DNA from: an uncultured Lachnospiraceae bacterium
GTDB taxonomy: Bacteria; Bacillota; Clostridia; Lachnospirales; Lachnospiraceae
Assembly: GCA_947630695.1 (NCBI GenBank)
Contig: CANRIM010000005.1
Span: forward strand, 23,885-87,884
Direction of reading: 5' to 3'
Length of the DNA: 64,000 bases
In this document: positions 61,885-64,000 of the stretch, piece by piece
Layout: each line of letters starts with the position of its first letter
Position numbering within the stretch: position 1 is the stretch's first letter
The notes under the pieces: model-generated
Database searches by the model: none
What the model saw: only the letters and a program-made list of their open reading frames with translations
Told to the model about the DNA's origin: nothing
Translations under genes and position numbers: made by a program

Positions 61885-62021
61885 TGGAAAAAATAAAAGT
61901 AAATCATGTAGTGTTAAGAGATGTTTATAATGCAGCGATAACAGACAACGGAGATTTGTATGGCTGTTCTTCTGTGATATTTGCTGGGTTGGAACCCCAT
62001 TATGAGGGCTTCCAGCCCTGA
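61884..62021 (+). pseudogene. Decayed single RCC1-repeat fragment
   Basis: A 45-residue frame starts ATG 61884 (overlapping the previous TAA) and contains VNHVVLRDVYNAAITDNGDLYG, cut to fit here as VVLRDVYNAAITDNGDLY: half of the 48-residue repeat of the gene at 55424. No signal peptide, and it stops soon. It is probably the remnant of a second RCC1 gene. Confidence 0.6.
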
Positions 62022-62149
62022 CTTGTATATAAATGAAAAACGTATGACAAGAACAGCTCGTCAAAGTCGAACCATATTATTGAAAATATGAATTATAAAT
62101 GGTCGTATGAAAGCATATAAGTCATTATTATGGAAAGAAGGATAGCTGT
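62022..62149. other. Short intergenic gap
   Basis: No gene seen. AT-rich; the small AGGGC/GCCCT hairpin at about 62005-62019 just before it may be a weak terminator. Confidence 0.4.
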
Positions 62150-62380
62150 ATGAAAACAGTTAGAACAAGTAATGGAAGGAAGATCAGTATAGTTACCGGT
62201 GCCGATCAAAACCATGTCATTTCACATAGAGATATGGAAATGGACAGGCGGGCAAAACAAGCTGTACAGGCGGCTGTTGAAAAAGCGGATTTTTGCAAAA
62301 AACCGATTGCCAAATATGATATAGCAGCAAAAAAAGCTTACATTCAATATGCGGATGGAACAAAAAAATATGTCGAATAA
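62150..62380 (+). CDS. Small protein, probable antitoxin of a zeta-type toxin
   Basis: 76 residues, ATG 62150 (AAAGGAAGGATAG). MKTVRTSNGRKISIVTG and a middle helix RAKQAVQAAVEKADF; no known motif. Its stop overlaps the start of the truncated zeta-like toxin by 11 bases, the layout of a toxin-antitoxin pair. The 26 bases at 62159-62184 recur perfectly at 54647-54672. Confidence 0.55.
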   Translation: MKTVRTSNGRKISIVTGADQNHVISHRDMEMDRRAKQAVQAAVEKADFCKKPIAKYDIAAKKAYIQYADGTKKYVE

Positions 62381-62528
62381 AAAGCCGATGGTTCTGTTTT
62401 TTGCCGGACCGAATGGTTCGGGGAAAAGTACAATTATGCAGCATTTTGAAACGGTTGTCTCATCTCAATATAAGATTGATATTTTAAAGAGGGCAAAAGA
62501 GCAGGGATGTTCTTCACGGCCGATTTGA
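62370..62528 (+). pseudogene. Zeta-toxin-like kinase with internal deletion
   Basis: 52 residues, ATG 62370. [13 protein letters not shown] is the P-loop of zeta toxin-type UDP-GlcNAc kinases. Directly after it comes ETVVSSQYKIDILKRAKEQG, which in intact relatives follows only after about 40-60 more residues, then the frame ends. Inference: an internal deletion removed the segment between, and the C-terminal part is lost. Confidence 0.55.
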
Positions 62529-62696
62529 CTACCCTTAAGGGAAATTCTGACCAGTTGTCACGGCGTGCTGATCAGTTGCACCTCCCGCCCACTAACAAAT
62601 CTGTGCTATTTGATGGCATGTTATACTTGATTTTATCCACTGATTTGCGTATAATCAAGCAATAAGATGCCAATAATCAGCATGGAGGTGGAAGAA
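62529..62696. mobile_element. Possible insertion-sequence end (IS21-like) fragment
   Basis: Repeated TGACCAGTTG 62548-62557 and TGATCAGTTG 62569-62578 at 21-base spacing, with flanking CACGG/CACC variants, resemble the multiple repeats at IS21-family ends. No transposase is present. It lies at the point where the zeta-like gene is cut and the AAA ATPase gene begins. Recognised from memory only. Confidence 0.35.
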
Positions 62697-64000
62697 ATGC
62701 TCCTGAATTTCTCATGTGATAATTTTAAATCTTTCCGGAACGGCTTTCAGTTCAATATGATCCCAGAAAAGCGGATGACTGAGCTCTCATACAGCATCCT
62801 TTCGGAGAAGATTGCCGGGCAGAAGGAGACTGCGCTGTCTGCATCTGTGATCTATGGACCCAATGCGGCAGGCAAAACATCCATTGTGAACGCGATGTCG
62901 TGCATGCGTCAGATGGTCCTCCGCGGGAACATCCGGGATGCATCTGATGACCGGAGTGGCGACCATGTGTCGGGCGGGCTTGCTCTTGCGCCGTTTGCGT
63001 TCCGTGATGATTCTGCTCCCGTCGGGTTTGATGTGACGTTCACATTTGGTGGTCTGAAATACCGCTACGTGCTTTCCGTGTTCTTCGGCTCATTCCTTGA
63101 GAAGGATGCAGACCGATATGTTGACCGGGAGCAGCTGTACGTCAATGATGATTTGGTATTTGACAGAACGAAGGATGCCGTCGATAAACTGAAACTGGGT
63201 GCAATTGCGGACTACCTGAATGTCGGGTATGAGATAAAGGACACAGAGAAGACGAGAAAAGTCATGAGCAATAACATCACGCCCGACAGTCTTCTCCTGA
63301 TTACGGACTTCAACTCTTTTTGCAGTAAGAGGCTGGTCATTGAGGTACGGAAGTGGTTTGAAGAGCAGTTCATTGTAGTCAATTCCGCTGACAGAACCCG
63401 CTTTTATCCTGGTTTGCCCGAGGATGATGGCCGTGCCATGATTAATGTGTATATCAACAAAATCGCTCAGGAGGCAGGAATCATCGGCAGCGACTTCGCC
63501 TATGTGAATGATCCGGAAACGCACGTCACAAAGCTTATGTCTGTGCTTAAAAAGACAGACAGAACAGTTTCGGGACTGGATGCGGACAGGATAGAGTCTG
63601 TTGGAACCATGAGACTGATCTCCATCGCGCCGGTTATCATTTCCGCGCTCAAGAGAGGAGCTGTTCTCATAATGGATGAGCTGGACGCATCGCTTCATCC
63701 AATGATCGTCATGAATCTGATCACGATCTTCCACAACGAAGAGGTCAATCAGAATGGTGCGCAGCTCATCTTTAATACCCATAATCCGATCTACTTGAAT
63801 CACAACCTTTTAAGACGGGATGAGATCAAGTTTGCGGAACGTGACAAGGATAGTAAGTCCAGCAGCCTGTATGCCCTGTCTGATTTCAGGGCAAACGGAG
63901 AAGCAAGCGTTCGGAAGACCAGTGACTACATGAAGAATTATTTCATCAGCCGGTACGGTGCTATCGAGGATATCGATTTTACCGACATCATTGCTGATGT
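62697..64000 (+). CDS. AAA-family ATP-binding protein (AbiL/RloC-like?), cut by window edge
   Basis: 434 codons are visible from ATG 62697 (GGAGGTG) without a stop. NFSCDNFKSFRNGFQFNMI, Walker A YGPNAAGKTSIV, Walker B AVLIMDELDASLHP and the switch IFNTHNPIYLN show an SMC/OLD-like AAA_15/AAA_21 ATPase. The middle part has the long insert usual in this group. Such ATPases are often half of abortive-infection or RloB-type defence pairs; the expected partner would lie beyond 64000. GC is higher than in the dockerin island. Confidence 0.75.
   Translation, partial: MLLNFSCDNFKSFRNGFQFNMIPEKRMTELSYSILSEKIAGQKETALSASVIYGPNAAGKTSIVNAMSCMRQMVLRGNIRDASDDRSGDHVSGGLALAPFAFRDDSAPVGFDVTFTFGGLKYRYVLSVFFGSFLEKDADRYVDREQLYVNDDLVFDRTKDAVDKLKLGAIADYLNVGYEIKDTEKTRKVMSNNITPDSLLLITDFNSFCSKRLVIEVRKWFEEQFIVVNSADRTRFYPGLPEDDGRAMINVYINKIAQEAGIIGSDFAYVNDPETHVTKLMSVLKKTDRTVSGLDADRIESVGTMRLISIAPVIISALKRGAVLIMDELDASLHPMIVMNLITIFHNEEVNQNGAQLIFNTHNPIYLNHNLLRRDEIKFAERDKDSKSSSLYALSDFRANGEASVRKTSDYMKNYFISRYGAIEDIDFTDIIAD

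Overview
The window is chromosomal DNA of an anaerobic, endospore-forming Firmicute of the class Clostridia, most likely a Lachnospiraceae-type organism. The evidence is an Rnf operon in clostridial order (rnfC-D-G-E-A-B), spoIVA, the pta-ackA acetate branch, a biotin-dependent Na+-pumping decarboxylase cluster, a zinc-type L32 protein, clostridial-style dockerin proteins and a PD-(D/E)XK (Rpn-type) nuclease gene of a kind common in that family. The backbone uses GC-rich third positions; several accessory islands are visibly AT-richer. Species cannot be named from the sequence.

Layout. 1-4451: membrane decarboxylase cluster (carboxyltransferase, OadG-like, biotin carrier, OadB, 5S/alpha-type carboxyltransferase). 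4546-9359: overlapping train of yihY, a flavoprotein, cmk, ispH and rpsA, closed by a bidirectional terminator shared with a reverse-strand exonuclease-like gene. 10552-15797: rnfCDGEAB, with rnfA and rnfB separated by a hairpin-rich spacer. 15830-17092: rhaA alone. 17216-17421: a decayed RelB/YafQ-like toxin-antitoxin pair. 17497-18708: tmcAL. 18939-22700: AT-rich cassette of a small secreted protein, a lipoprotein, two ABC-2 permeases and an ATPase. 22820-25042: pta-ackA. 25130-39846: the conserved lipid, ribosome, SRP and chromosome run (rpmF, hypothetical, plsX, acpP, rnc, smc, ftsY, ROK kinase, ylxM, ffh, rpsP, khpA, rimM, trmD, rplS, rbgA, rnhB, yraN). 39851-49145: pgeF, DUF512 radical-SAM-like gene, der, plsY, gpsA, AraM/EgsA-like gene, spoIVA, amidohydrolase. 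49230-53240: alaS, rpsU, galE. 53398-64000: accessory zone with a PDDEXK nuclease, an XRE regulator, two giant secreted dockerin proteins (eight RCC1 repeats; lipase-like), relics of an RCC1 gene, of an antitoxin and of a zeta toxin, an IS-like end and a truncated AAA ATPase.

How the genes work together. The decarboxylase cluster and Rnf both couple anaerobic carbon or redox metabolism to an ion gradient, and pta-ackA gives substrate-level ATP with acetate as product. plsX, acpP, plsY and gpsA feed phospholipid synthesis. ftsY and ffh are the protein half of SRP targeting. rpsA, rpmF, rpsP, rplS, rpsU, rimM, trmD, rbgA, der, tmcAL and alaS serve translation.

The most unusual signals are: (i) a roughly 62-nt structured element present twice inside ion-pump operons, with compensatory base changes in three stems; (ii) three operator-like repeats at exact 30-bp spacing between the XRE gene and the dockerin genes; (iii) a 26-bp perfect direct repeat bracketing that island, one copy inside an antitoxin gene and the other in a gene relic; (iv) the secreted-protein/lipoprotein/ABC cassette; and (v) eight near-identical 48-residue RCC1 repeats in a dockerin protein, with a lone decayed repeat about 6 kb downstream.
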